A stretch of DNA of 64,000 bases from CAWHHZ01 sp963829355. GTDB lineage: Bacteria; Acidobacteriota; Thermoanaerobaculia; Gp7-AA8; JAHWKK01. The notes under the pieces were generated by a model. It saw only the letters and a list, made by a program, of their open reading frames with translations. It searched no databases and was not told the origin of the DNA. Shown piece by piece: positions 55,398 through 64,000 of the stretch (position 1 is its first letter; each line of letters opens with the position of its first letter). A program made the translations under genes and the position numbers. The stretch covers positions 124,001 through 188,000 of the forward strand of contig CAWHHZ010000014.1 of assembly GCA_963829355.1 (NCBI GenBank), written 5' to 3'.

Positions 55398-57173
55398 TCA
55401 TTCCTTCTGGCGCCGGTTGATACTGATCGCGAGCTCGCGGAGCTGAACCTCATCGACCGGAGAAGGTGCGTTGGTCATCAGATCCTGGGCACGCGCCGTC
55501 TTGGGGAACGCCATGACGTCCCGGATCGAGTCGGCGCCGGCCATCAGCATCGTCATCCGGTCGAGCCCGAGGGCAATCCCTCCGTGAGGAGGTGCACCGT
55601 AGCGGAAAGCGTCGAGAAGGAATCCGAAGCGTCTCTGTGCCTCCTCCTCCCCGATTCCGAGCGCTCTGAACATCCTCTTCTGCACCTCGGTGTCGTGAAT
55701 CCTGATGCTGCCACCGCCGAGCTCCAGGCCGTTGAGGACGACATCGTAGGCGCGAGCGGTCGTGGAGCCGGGATCACTCTCGAGCGTGTCCAGATCCGAG
55801 AGCCGCGGCGAGGTGAACGGATGGTGGCGCGCGTAGTAGCGGCCATCGCTCTCGTCGAATTCAAACAGCGGGAAGTCCACGACCCACAAAAAATTCCACT
55901 TCCCCTCGGGGATGAGTCCCTCGCGGCTGGCCAAACGGCCACGTAGGATCCCGAGCGTATCGAGTGTCGGCAGGGTCCGTCCGGCCACGATGAGAACGAG
56001 CGAGCCATCCTCGGCACTGAATGCGTCGCGAATCTTGTCGTAGTCTGTTTGCGACAGAAACTTCTTGATCGACGAGTTCGGCTCCGCGCCAAGCTTTACC
56101 CAGGCGAGGCCCGACGCCCCGAGCTCCTTTGCTTCCTCGACCAGCCCGTCGAGCTGCTTGCGTGAATAGCCGGCCGCATTCGGGACCGCGAACCCGCGGA
56201 CTGTGCCTCCCTCGTCGAGTACGCTCCGGAAGGGTGGAAAGTCAATCGTGGAGAAGATCGTGGAGAGATCTTTGAGCTCCATCCCGTAGCGCGTGTCGGG
56301 CCTGTCGCTGCCGAAGCGATCCATCGCCTCCTGCCACCCCATTCGAGGGAACGGGGTCGTGAGCTCGACGTCGATCAGGCGGAAGATGTCCTGGAAGAGC
56401 TCCTCGATGAGCTCGTACACAAACTCCTCTTCGATGAACGAGGCCTCGATGTCGATCTGGGTGAACTCCGGCTGCCGGTCGCTGCGCAGATCCTCGTCCC
56501 GGAAGCACTTCGCGATCTGGTAGTAGCGCTCGAGGCCGGAGACCATGAGAAGCTGTTTGAAGAGCTGGGGCGACTGCGGAAGAGCGTAGAACTCGCCCGG
56601 ATGGATACGACTCGGAACCAGGTAGTCGCGCGCCCCCTCGGGTGTCGAAGCCGTGAGGATTGGGGTCTCGAGCTCGAGGAATCCATGCTTCTGCAACGTG
56701 CGGCGGACCTGCTGCGAGATCCGGTCGCGCAGAATGAGATTCTTCGCCAGTTGAGGACGCCGGAGATCGAGATACCGGTACTTCAGTCGCGTCTCCTCGG
56801 TTGCCGTCGTGTCGTCGCTGATGGTGAACGGGAGCGGCTCGGAGCGGCTGACGATCTCGAGTGAGCTCACCGCCACCTCGACGTCTCCTGTCGGCATCCC
56901 GCCGTTCTTCCGCTCATCGTCGCGCTCGACGACTTCTCCTTCGACACGCAGAACGAACTCCTGACGGATCGCCTTCGCCGCGTCCACCAGCTTGGAGTTC
57001 TGAATCTTCTCCTCATCGATGACGAGCTGGATGATTCCGGAGCGATCGCGCAGATCGATGAAAATCAACTCCCCGAAATCCCGCTGTTTGTGAGCCCAGC
57101 CGGCGAGATTGACCTTCCGCCCCACGTCCTCGCGCCTGAGTGATCCCGCCTCTGTTCTGTTCTTGATATTCAC
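55398..57173 (-). CDS. aspS: Aspartyl-tRNA synthetase, bacterial type
   Basis: The 591 residues have the N-terminal anticodon-binding OB fold (GWAHKQRDFGELIFIDLRDR), class II motif 2 (KCFRDEDLRSDRQPEFTQID), a GAD insertion and motif 3 (GGIALGLDRMTMLMAGADSI). The length is typical for bacteria. Whether it is discriminating or charges tRNA-Asn too cannot be told by eye. It overlaps the carbonic anhydrase gene by 4 bases. Confidence 0.95.
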   Translation of the reverse strand: MNIKNRTEAGSLRREDVGRKVNLAGWAHKQRDFGELIFIDLRDRSGIIQLVIDEEKIQNSKLVDAAKAIRQEFVLRVEGEVVERDDERKNGGMPTGDVEVAVSSLEIVSRSEPLPFTISDDTTATEETRLKYRYLDLRRPQLAKNLILRDRISQQVRRTLQKHGFLELETPILTASTPEGARDYLVPSRIHPGEFYALPQSPQLFKQLLMVSGLERYYQIAKCFRDEDLRSDRQPEFTQIDIEASFIEEEFVYELIEELFQDIFRLIDVELTTPFPRMGWQEAMDRFGSDRPDTRYGMELKDLSTIFSTIDFPPFRSVLDEGGTVRGFAVPNAAGYSRKQLDGLVEEAKELGASGLAWVKLGAEPNSSIKKFLSQTDYDKIRDAFSAEDGSLVLIVAGRTLPTLDTLGILRGRLASREGLIPEGKWNFLWVVDFPLFEFDESDGRYYARHHPFTSPRLSDLDTLESDPGSTTARAYDVVLNGLELGGGSIRIHDTEVQKRMFRALGIGEEEAQRRFGFLLDAFRYGAPPHGGIALGLDRMTMLMAGADSIRDVMAFPKTARAQDLMTNAPSPVDEVQLRELAISINRRQKE

Positions 57174-57701
57174 GATGATTCCGCGCTTCCTTCCGAGAGA
57201 TAGATTTCCTTGTATTCGAGGTAGTTCCGACTGTTGGTCCTCACCCGCTCGAGCTCGGCGTCGGTGAGATCGCGCCGGATCTTGCCGGGTATACCGAGAA
57301 CCAGCGATCGCGGCGGGACATTCATTCCTTCCGGAACGAGTGCTCCGGCGCCCACGAGCGCCTCTTCACCGATCGTACAGCCATCGAGCAGCCGCGAGCC
57401 CATACCGATCAGACAGCCCCGCTCGATCGTACAACCGTGAACAATGACACCGTGTCCAATCGAGACATCGTCACCGATGACCGTCGGCCAGGTCCCATTG
57501 GTCACGTGAACGACACAGTTGTCCTGAATGTTCGTGCGCTGGCCGATCCGAATGTAGTGAACGTCTCCCCGAACGACCGATCCATACCAGATGGAGGAAT
57601 CGTCACCGATCTCCACATCGCCGATAATCGAGACATTCTCAGCCAGAAACACGCGCTGATCCGATCTTCGGATGCATGCCTTTGTACGGCCGGATCAACA
57701 T
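57170..57701 (-). CDS. Gamma-type carbonic anhydrase / left-handed beta-helix protein (one frameshift)
   Basis: From ATG 57701 the text reads MLIRPYKGMHPKIGS, then slips one base near 57655 and continues RVFLAENVSIIGDVEIGDDS. The hexapeptide repeat follows with the three zinc-ligand histidines in VVHVTN, SIGHGVIVHGC. It ends with a helical tail (ERVRTNSRNYLEYKEIYL). Total is about 176 residues, the usual size of the YrdA/gamma-CA family. Activity as carbonic anhydrase is inferred from the ligands only. It overlaps aspS by 4 bases. Confidence 0.82.
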
Positions 57702-58166
57702 GGCCCGCGACTGTACCAGAACCCCCGGACAGTGTCAGCGGCAATCGCAGCAGGCGGAAAAGTTCGAAGTGAAAAGTGAAAGGTAAGCGACGGTGCGGGA
57801 CATCAACGGCCTTTCCCTATGATCCCAGGTGCTGAAGTTGCCCATGTTCTATCGTCACCCAATCGACGGCGGAATGATCAGAGTTGTTCGGCCTCTCCCT
57901 GCATGGGCCGCCTCGCCGTCACGCCCATAGGAGACCTCGTAGTGGATATCCGCGAATCTACGTCCCGCTGGCGCCTCGCGCGATACAATCCCCGCGGCGG
58001 CTGAGTTAGAATCCGGCTCTGGCCTCCAATCCAGGAGGAAGAGTCGCCACCCCGCCCTCCCATGATGAGTGATAACCGACCATGCGGGCTAGTGTGAGAC
58101 CGCGAGAGGAACGCAATACCCGGGACTGCAGAATCGGACGAGAGACTGGAGCTGCGTGGTGAGAGT
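57702..58166. other. Intergenic stretch with no gene recognised
   Basis: The 465 bases hold only short overlapping open frames without family motifs. A GAAGTGAAAAGTGAAAGG short direct repeat lies near 57767. Neither the GTCATCCTGAG repeat nor the MITE-like ends occur here, unlike other gaps of this size. Confidence 0.6.
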
Positions 58167-58819
58167 ATGGAAAGTATGATGAGCAATTCAGAAGAAGACG
58201 AAAGCACTACTGCACTGAAACGTCTGCACATCGGGTGCGGCACGGAGCTGCTGGAAGGGTGGGTAAACATCGACCTGAAAGAAGCGCCGGGTGTGCAGGC
58301 GCTGGACGTAGGCGGCGGGCTTCCGTTCGCGGATGTCGAGTTCATCTTCGCAGAACACTTTATCGAACACCTCAGTTTCGCCGAGGGAAGATTTTTCGTT
58401 CAGGAGTGCCGGCGAGTGATGAGGGACGATGGGGTCCTGCGTCTGTCGACTCCCAATCTGGACTGGGTATGGATGACCCAATACCACCCGTACGAATGGT
58501 CGACCCAGGAGGAGGGAGTCAGGGACTGCTTCTGGATGAACAAGGCGTTTCGAGGCTGGGGACATCAGTTTCTGTACAACGCACAGACGTTGACGGCGCT
58601 TCTCAAAGATGCCGGATTTGAACAGGTGAAGATGTGCCACACGGGGAGAGCGACATCGATCAATTGCGTGACCTCGAGCGGCATGAGAGATACAAGGACG
58701 TGCCGGAGCTCCCCCACATCATTATCGTTGAGGCGTCAGGTCGTACGTCCTCTGCGGTCCAGAACGAACAGATGACGAGCTCCGCGGCAGATTACGAGGA
58801 GGCCATCTCGTCACTCTGA
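58167..58819 (+). CDS. SAM-dependent methyltransferase (one frameshift)
   Basis: The protein begins with LHIGCGTELLEGWVNIDLKE, the SAM-binding loop of small class I methyltransferases, near residue 20. FAEHFIEHLSFAEGRFFVQE and GVLRLSTPNLDWVW follow. The frame breaks near 58647 (after KMCHTG) and resumes as ESDIDQLRDLERHERYKDVP to a stop at 58819, for about 217 residues. The substrate is unknown; relatives sit in polysaccharide and radical SAM clusters. It converges on the radical SAM gene with a 31-base gap. Confidence 0.75.
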
Positions 58820-58850
58820 GGCCGCCGAAGACAAACTCCCGATCAGACCG

Positions 58851-60134
58851 CTATTGATGAGCCGTCTCAACCGGCGGGAGAGATGCAGCCGCCTGGTCGA
58901 GCTCTCGAGAGAATTCGATGTCGGCCCGGTAGATGGTCTTGATCGGGCAGGCCTCTTCCGATTTGCCAGCACACATCGGAACGGCGATCGCGTCGTTTCC
59001 CGGCTCCCACTGCTCATGCTGAACGAGGATCTGACGCAGCTCGGATCTCAACTGCTGGTACCGCTCACCGAACCAGACATCGCGCACAGACGATTGAAAG
59101 ACATTTCCCAGCGAACGATGTTGAAGGATGCAGCAGGGCGCGACATCTCCCGACGTCTTGATGACGAGCGAATGCCAGCCGATCACGCAATCGTCGACCA
59201 TGTTTGCAGTCTCTGACGACACCTGACGCAGCTTTCGCATCTTGAGCCAGTGCCTGGCCTTTTCGGACAGGGAGAAGTCCCGGCGGCCGGCAAATCGCAG
59301 CGCTTTCCCGATCAGACCCTGACCGGCTCGCTTTTCAGTGAGCCTGCGCGTGATGACCTGCAGCTCATTCGCGAGCGGCTTCTCATAGCTTTCGATCGAT
59401 TCCACCACACGGAACTCGTCTTCTTCAATGACCTTCTCGTAGAGGTGCAGCATCTCGGTCCTCTGCTCCTCGGACATTCGCTGCTCTGCAGGAAGAAATG
59501 AAAGACCATTAAAGATGACGGAATCGACCTCCAGCTCCCTCGCGAGCCGGTACATCCGAGGGATCTGAAGATAGTTGTCGCGCCAGACGAGGAACTGGAG
59601 ATTGATGAGAGGGCGGCGCTTCTTCCGCGCGGCGATCAGAGCTCGAATGTTTTCGAGCACCCTGTCGAAGTTCTTCGGGGAGGTCTTCATCATATCCCCG
59701 TACGACTCGGCGTCCCCCGTATTGAGACTGATCGTAATCCTGTCGCAGTTGCTCAGAAGCTGCTCCGCGGTCCTTGCCCGCAGCAGTACGCCGTTCGTCG
59801 TGAGGTTTTCAATGGGAAGAGATGCTTCGGCCAACCGGTCCAGGATCAGCGAGATTTCTGGTGGAAGGAGGCTCGCCCCCGCCCAGAAACGCACCGACCG
59901 GGTCCCCAGCTCCGCCAGGTCATCGATAATGCCGAGAAAGCTCCCGAGCGGCAACTGGTCATCCTTGCGGATCGATGCGGTCGAACAGAAGAAGCATGCG
60001 ACGTTGCAGCGACCAGCAGGATGAATCTCCGCATGGTAGGGACCTCCGAACGCCTGTCCGGCGCGGATTCCACGCAGGATCGTCGATATATCCTGCCGAC
60101 TGAGGTAATCCCATCCGAGGTAACTCATTAGCAT
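58851..60134 (-). CDS. Radical SAM/SPASM-domain protein
   Basis: The 427 residues have a CX3CX2C motif, CNVACFFC, at residues 43-50, which binds the 4Fe-4S cluster that cleaves SAM. The usual GGE loop is replaced by WAGASLLPPE. The C-terminal SPASM-like region has SGDVAPCCILQHRSLGNVF and a cluster of further cysteines (MCAGKSEEACPI) that can hold auxiliary clusters. The substrate is unknown; no precursor peptide or glycosyltransferase is seen beside it. Only the methyltransferase faces it. Confidence 0.85.
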   Translation of the reverse strand: MLMSYLGWDYLSRQDISTILRGIRAGQAFGGPYHAEIHPAGRCNVACFFCSTASIRKDDQLPLGSFLGIIDDLAELGTRSVRFWAGASLLPPEISLILDRLAEASLPIENLTTNGVLLRARTAEQLLSNCDRITISLNTGDAESYGDMMKTSPKNFDRVLENIRALIAARKKRRPLINLQFLVWRDNYLQIPRMYRLARELEVDSVIFNGLSFLPAEQRMSEEQRTEMLHLYEKVIEEDEFRVVESIESYEKPLANELQVITRRLTEKRAGQGLIGKALRFAGRRDFSLSEKARHWLKMRKLRQVSSETANMVDDCVIGWHSLVIKTSGDVAPCCILQHRSLGNVFQSSVRDVWFGERYQQLRSELRQILVQHEQWEPGNDAIAVPMCAGKSEEACPIKTIYRADIEFSRELDQAAASLPPVETAHQ

Positions 60135-60235
60135 CCTGGCACAACGGGGAGTTGGACTAAATGCTTCCGGCTGTAGCCTGGTGCCAGGTCTTCGTTTCCG
60201 GTCGCCTGTACGAGGTGGCGAGTTTTCTCCGAGCC

Positions 60236-60607
60236 TCAGGCGGGGAGCAGCTCGCCGATGGTCTTGATCAGGTGGGAGGACTGAATCGGCTTGGAGATGT
60301 AGGCGTTTGCGCCGAGGGCGAGTCCCCGTTCCCGGTCTTCTTCGGCACCCTCGGTCGTGATGATGATGATCGGGATGTTCCGGAGCTGCTCATTCTGGCG
60401 GACCAGTGACACCAGCTTCAGTCCGTCCATCACCGGCATGTTGATGTCGGTGAGGATCAGATCGATCTTCTCTCCCGACAGCTTCTTGAGGGCGTCGACC
60501 CCATCGACGGCCTCGATGATCTTCGCACCCTTGAATCTCTTCAGGGAGAATGAGATCAGCTGCCTCATCGTAGGCGAATCCTCGACTACGAGGAATGTGG
60601 TCGACAT
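60236..60607 (-). CDS. CheY-like chemotaxis response regulator
   Basis: This 123-residue receiver from ATG 60607 has VVEDSPTMRQLI at the start, the phospho-aspartate in LILTDINMPVMDG and the lysine in NAYISKPIQSSHL. The sequence is closest to CheY of type IV pilus or gliding systems. It ends a string of cheR, cheB, GAF and this gene on the minus strand. Confidence 0.92.
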   Translation of the reverse strand: MSTTFLVVEDSPTMRQLISFSLKRFKGAKIIEAVDGVDALKKLSGEKIDLILTDINMPVMDGLKLVSLVRQNEQLRNIPIIIITTEGAEEDRERGLALGANAYISKPIQSSHLIKTIGELLPA

Positions 60608-60628
60608 CTCCATCCGATGAACCCGTCC

Positions 60629-61447
60629 TTAATTTGTCGTCAGCAGATCGAGGAAGCTCTGGATCGTGCTGAGCTTTCTTTCCGATTGAGAGTACAACTT
60701 CGATGAATAGATCGCCGTGGCGGAGTGCGCAGCCAGAAGCGAGAACAGCTCGTAGTCGACAGCGGTGAAACCGTCCTTCTGCTGTAGAAGCTTGTAGATA
60801 GCGATCAGACCGATGACATGATCCTTGATCTTGAGCGGCACCGCGGCGACGGGACTGTCGAGAGTCATCTCCCCGGCCGTCTCGTCGATGTAGAAGCTCT
60901 CGCCCGTCGCGAGAACGTCACCGAGTACACCCTCACCCACCTTCACGATCAGCTCGCCGACACCAGGCAGCAGCTCGGTGCCCTCCGTGGCGATCACCTT
61001 CAACTCGTCCGTCTTCTCGTCGCGCAGGAGAATCGCAAACACCTCTGCGCCGACGAGATTGATCACGATCTCCTGGACGATCTGGATGACCTCCCGGAAA
61101 TCGAGCGTGGAGTGGAGCTGATAGCTCGCAACGTAGAGGTTGGCGAGGTTGTTGTTCTGCTCCTCGACCTCGACATACCTGACCGCGAAGTCCTTGTTCT
61201 CTTCCTCTACCCGGGAAAAGCGGTCCTGCATCTTTTTGTTTTCTTCGGTGAGCTTCTCGATCTCCGCCCTCAGGCGGCTGACCTCTCCCGATGCCGGAGC
61301 TTCGGGCGTATCGCCGGAAGTTCCCTCGAGCGCCGCCACGCGGTACCGGAGACGCTGGTTCTCGCGCAGGAGCTCTTCGGTGAATTCCTTGCCCTTGTTG
61401 AACAGGTCGAGGAATGTCTCCAGTTTGTGATGTTCGTCGCCGCTCAT
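60629..61447 (-). CDS. Coiled-coil GAF-domain protein
   Basis: The 272 residues begin with a coiled coil (about 1-110, RLRAEIEKLTEENKKMQDRF). A GAF domain follows at about 120-250 (LDFREVIQIVQEIVINLVGA, IKDHVIGLIAIYKLLQQKDG). No output domain is attached, so it may sense a small ligand and signal through partners. It lies 21 bases from the CheY gene. Confidence 0.85.
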   Translation of the reverse strand: MSGDEHHKLETFLDLFNKGKEFTEELLRENQRLRYRVAALEGTSGDTPEAPASGEVSRLRAEIEKLTEENKKMQDRFSRVEEENKDFAVRYVEVEEQNNNLANLYVASYQLHSTLDFREVIQIVQEIVINLVGAEVFAILLRDEKTDELKVIATEGTELLPGVGELIVKVGEGVLGDVLATGESFYIDETAGEMTLDSPVAAVPLKIKDHVIGLIAIYKLLQQKDGFTAVDYELFSLLAAHSATAIYSSKLYSQSERKLSTIQSFLDLLTTN

Positions 61448-61530
61448 TCGCCTCTTTCCTACCTCTGCAGCCGACTCAATCTAACACAAACTCCGCGAGC
61501 GAGACCAGCCTTCCCGGACTCGCGCTCCCC

Positions 61531-62565
61531 TCACTCGTCGACACAAACCCGCCGGATTCCGGCAGGGATCTCGTGCAGAGGCAGCACGCTGTCGATCACT
61601 CCAGCGCCGATCGCAGCCTTCGGCATCCCGAAGACGATCGCGGTCGACTCGGACTCCGCGATCGTTTTGCCGCCACGCTGCCGGATCTTCATCATCGCTT
61701 CGGCGCCATCGTCCCCCATCCCGGTGAGGATCACCGCCAGAAGACGATCACCGCACACCTCCGCGGCGCTTTCGAACAATCGATTGACGGATGGCGCATA
61801 GAGATCGCTGGGACGGCGATCTCGGACGCGAATCAGCGAACGGCCGCCGTCAGTCACCACTGTGGTCTGCATTCCTCCAGGCGCAACATAGACGACTCGC
61901 GGAAGGACTGGCTCCCCATCCTTCGCCTCCTTCACACGATACGGAGAGAGACGCGTGAGACGTTCTGCGAACAACTTCGTGAACGTCCCCGGCATGTGTT
62001 GCGCCACGACGAACGGTACCTCCATCAGGGGGAGCGACTGAAAGATCAACTGAAGCGCAGGCGGCCCTCCAGTCGAGCTTCCGATCACGACGAGATCGAC
62101 GGCGATCGGCCCTCCGAGCGCTTTCTCGGCGGGCGCCGGCGGGGCCTGCTCGGTCCTCGAACGGATTTTCTCGAGCGAGGCCGTGGCAACCTCGAGAGCT
62201 TTCCTTACCAGATCGTTCTGGACCTCCATGAGCCGCGGCGACACCGGTCCTCCCGGCTTTGCGATGAACTCGACAGCGCCGAGCTCCAGGGCCTTGAATA
62301 CGCTACGGTCCGTCGCCTTTGATGATACGACGATCACCGGAGTGGGATGGTTGGCCATCAACCACCGCAGAAACGAAAAGCCGTCCATGACGGGCATCTC
62401 GAGATCGAGCGTGATCAGATCGGGCTTGAATCTCATGGTCGCCCGGATCGCCTCTTCTCCGTTAGCCGCCGTACCGATGACACCGATCTCCCTGCTCGCC
62501 TCGAGCATGCGGGAGATGGTCACCCTGTTAAAAGCGGAGTCGTCGACCACGAGCGCACGAATCAT
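61531..62565 (-). CDS. cheB: Chemotaxis protein-glutamate methylesterase CheB
   Basis: The 344 residues have an N-terminal receiver (VVDDSAFNRVTI, phospho-aspartate in LITLDLEMPVMDG). The C-terminal methylesterase has its catalytic triad in IGSSTGGPPALQ, VAQHMPGTF and LTGMGDDGAE. It removes methyl groups from receptors. CheR lies 320 bases upstream past a repeat. Confidence 0.95.
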   Translation of the reverse strand: MIRALVVDDSAFNRVTISRMLEASREIGVIGTAANGEEAIRATMRFKPDLITLDLEMPVMDGFSFLRWLMANHPTPVIVVSSKATDRSVFKALELGAVEFIAKPGGPVSPRLMEVQNDLVRKALEVATASLEKIRSRTEQAPPAPAEKALGGPIAVDLVVIGSSTGGPPALQLIFQSLPLMEVPFVVAQHMPGTFTKLFAERLTRLSPYRVKEAKDGEPVLPRVVYVAPGGMQTTVVTDGGRSLIRVRDRRPSDLYAPSVNRLFESAAEVCGDRLLAVILTGMGDDGAEAMMKIRQRGGKTIAESESTAIVFGMPKAAIGAGVIDSVLPLHEIPAGIRRVCVDE

Positions 62566-62581
62566 CGTGGGTGATTCTACA

Positions 62582-62880
62582 TTGAGTCGCTGAGTCGTTG
62601 AGACTTTGAGTCATTGAGTCGTTGGTCATAAGTCGTTGGCCGGCTGGACCAGACCGCGAGGCAGACGAAAGGTTGGGGGACATACGGCGCGACATCATCT
62701 GCGAGCCCGCGGAGCTGTCGGCAGACGGTGGTACGGGCGTGTGCGCGCCTGGAATCGCGACGCGCCGACGGCGATCCGCGAAAGAATCTTTCGCCCGCTT
62801 CGCGGGCTGGGGCAGCGTGCGACGCCCCAGCGACCAGCGATACAACCCAACGACTCAAAGTCTCAATGACTCAACGACCC
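62582..62880. repeat. Inverted GAGTCGTTGA-type repeat tracts flanking a 230-bp spacer
   Basis: Left tract 62582-62637 reads GAGTCGCTGAGTCGTTGAGA and similar; right tract 62847-62879 is its inverse (CCAACGACTCAAAGTCTCAA). Between them lies a hairpin GCTGGGGC/GCCCCAGC (62806-62831). No gene is seen in this gap between cheR and cheB. Confidence 0.65.
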
Positions 62881-62885
62881 GAACG

Positions 62886-63737
62886 CTACTTCTGATACAC
62901 CATGTCGTGCTCGAGATGCTTGAGCTTGAACCTCGTCGACAACGAGATCAAAGACTCCGAGTGGCCCAGAAGCAGGTAGCCGTCGTCGCGGAGGCGATCG
63001 TGGAAGTTGGTCACGACCTTCTTCTTTGATTCATCGTCGAAGTAGATGATGACGTTCCGGCAGAAGATGACGTCGACTGTCCCGATCATTGCGACACGGG
63101 CGGAATCGTAGAGGTTGAGGCGGCCGAACGACACGCGATTGCGGATGCCGTCGCTGATCTTCCATGTCCCGTTGTCCTGACGTTCGAAGTAGCGGTCCCT
63201 TACCTCGGTTGCGGTAGCCCGGAAGGAGCTCTCTCTGTAGACGCCGCTACGGGCCTTGGCGAGAACGACCTGGCTGATGTCACTCCCGAAAATTTCGAAG
63301 CGCGCCCGGTCGAAGTAGCCCTTCTGATCGAGCAGCATTGCGATCGTGTATGGCTCCTCCCCCGAGGAACAGCCGGCGGACCAGACCCTGATCTTCCGCT
63401 CCGGATACTTCGCCAGAAGTTCCGGAACGATCTCCTCCGAGAAGGCGGCGAGTTGTGCAGGTTCCCGGAAGAAGTATGTCTCGTTCGTGGTGACCAGATC
63501 GAAAATCTGATCGAACTCCTTGTCGGCGGAGCGGTCGTACTGGAGAAAGTAGAAGTACTTCTGAAACGAGTCGAAGTTCAACTCCTTCGCGCGGACCGAG
63601 AGTCTCTTCTGCAGCAGGTACTTGTTGTTGTCCGAGAAGTAGATTCCACACCGCTTGTAGATCGCATCACGGATCTTCCGGAACACGTCGTCCGGCAGAT
63701 CCATGCTGTGATTCAGCGAAAAGTTCAGGTTGCTCAT
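62886..63737 (-). CDS. cheR: Chemotaxis protein methyltransferase CheR
   Basis: The 283 residues have the N-terminal helical domain (LPDDVFRKIRDAIYKRCGIY) and the SAM-binding core with KIRVWSAGCSSGEEPYTIAM and VIFCRNVIIYFDDESKKKVV. It methylates chemoreceptor glutamates. No receptor or CheA gene is within the window. The next gene upstream, a HEAT-like protein, starts beyond the edge. Confidence 0.95.
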   Translation of the reverse strand: MSNLNFSLNHSMDLPDDVFRKIRDAIYKRCGIYFSDNNKYLLQKRLSVRAKELNFDSFQKYFYFLQYDRSADKEFDQIFDLVTTNETYFFREPAQLAAFSEEIVPELLAKYPERKIRVWSAGCSSGEEPYTIAMLLDQKGYFDRARFEIFGSDISQVVLAKARSGVYRESSFRATATEVRDRYFERQDNGTWKISDGIRNRVSFGRLNLYDSARVAMIGTVDVIFCRNVIIYFDDESKKKVVTNFHDRLRDDGYLLLGHSESLISLSTRFKLKHLEHDMVYQK

Positions 63738-63779
63738 TTTACCGGCGGGCGCCTGTCCCGTTCCTCAGCATCCGCTCTT

Positions 63780-64000
63780 TCATGCCGAACGCATCGCCTC
63801 GAGTATCGCGGCGATGACGCTTTCCCTTCTCGAGTCCGCGGTCCGCCAGGCGTTTTCGAGCTGCTCTCTGTAAACGGCCTTATGGTGAACCAGGAGCTCA
63901 GAGACTTCATCGACGATCGCGGGATTGTCGAGTGCAGCCAGCAGATGCGGAAATGACCGCGGGTCGGCGAGCCGGCCCAGAGCCTCGATCGTCGCCTGCT
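63780..64000 (-). CDS. HEAT-repeat-like protein, 5' end outside window
   Basis: The last 73 codons read ATIEALGRLADPRSFPHLLA and ALDNPAIVDEVSELLVHHKA, the paired helices of HEAT repeats, then a helical end (SVIAAILEAMRSA). The remainder lies outside. HEAT proteins beside cheR and cheB are common in Acidobacteriota- and myxobacteria-type chemosensory clusters. Confidence 0.7.
   Translation of the reverse strand, partial: QATIEALGRLADPRSFPHLLAALDNPAIVDEVSELLVHHKAVYREQLENAWRTADSRRESVIAAILEAMRSA

Noticed and set aside
1..64000. tRNA or rRNA genes
   Set aside because: No conserved tRNA T-loop GTTCRANYC with matching stems or rRNA signature was found on either strand by reading; a covariance-model scan would be decisive.

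Overview
The window is a GC-rich (about 60 percent by eye), almost wholly chromosomal stretch of a diderm bacterium. It has lipopolysaccharide genes (a fused LptC/LptA-like protein, LptB, LpxB, an MsbA-like exporter, a DUF374 acyltransferase). It also has a regulatory PTS with HPr kinase, RpoN, and DUF4388 and FHA proteins. This combination fits an Acidobacteriota-type organism, possibly a Thermoanaerobaculia-like lineage. That placement is inference from gene content, not from a marker-gene search.

Layout. 1-9.5 kb, minus strand: lptCA-lptB-rpoN-hpf-hprK-rapZ-EIIA(Man type)-HPr-EI, a regulatory PTS with no sugar permease; a miniature Hsp20 gene sits on the plus strand inside it. 9.5-12.2 kb: recJ and accA. 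12.3-16.3 kb: a nested repeat, an unknown plus-strand gene, priA and the remnant of a nucleotidyltransferase gene pair. 16.4-27.7 kb: a secreted prolyl oligopeptidase, type-4 uracil-DNA glycosylase, coaBC-rpoZ-gmk-yicC, then acyltransferase-msbA-lpxB-two small membrane proteins-HIT-HU in tight overlaps. 27.7-39.4 kb: sppA-rpsA-cmk-rluB-scpB-scpA-trpS, recG, a cNMP/FHA protein and LD-carboxypeptidase. 39.7-47 kb: RNase P RNA, DUF4126, DUF4388/SPOR, uvrC and uvrB. 47.3-54 kb: a PilT-like ATPase, response regulator, PBP1A and histidine kinase. 54.3-57.7 kb: aroB-aspS-gamma carbonic anhydrase. 58-60 kb: a methyltransferase facing a radical SAM/SPASM protein. 60.2-64 kb: CheY, GAF, CheB, CheR and a HEAT-like gene cut by the window end.

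Two features run through the whole window. First, a palindromic intergenic repeat beginning GTCATCCTGAG is scattered between genes. A roughly 300-bp element with 31-bp terminal inverted repeats has inserted into it four times at the same internal site, each time next to a 3-bp TGA/TCA. I found no transposase. Second, at least nine otherwise well-conserved genes carry single-base frameshifts, nearly all in 5-28 kb and 57-59 kb. Sequencing or assembly error is the simplest explanation; I annotated those genes as single interrupted loci.

No tRNA, rRNA, CRISPR array, complete insertion sequence, prophage or secondary-metabolite cluster was seen. The most unusual items are the nested repeat system, the single-polypeptide LptC/LptA-like protein and the internally shortened Hsp20.
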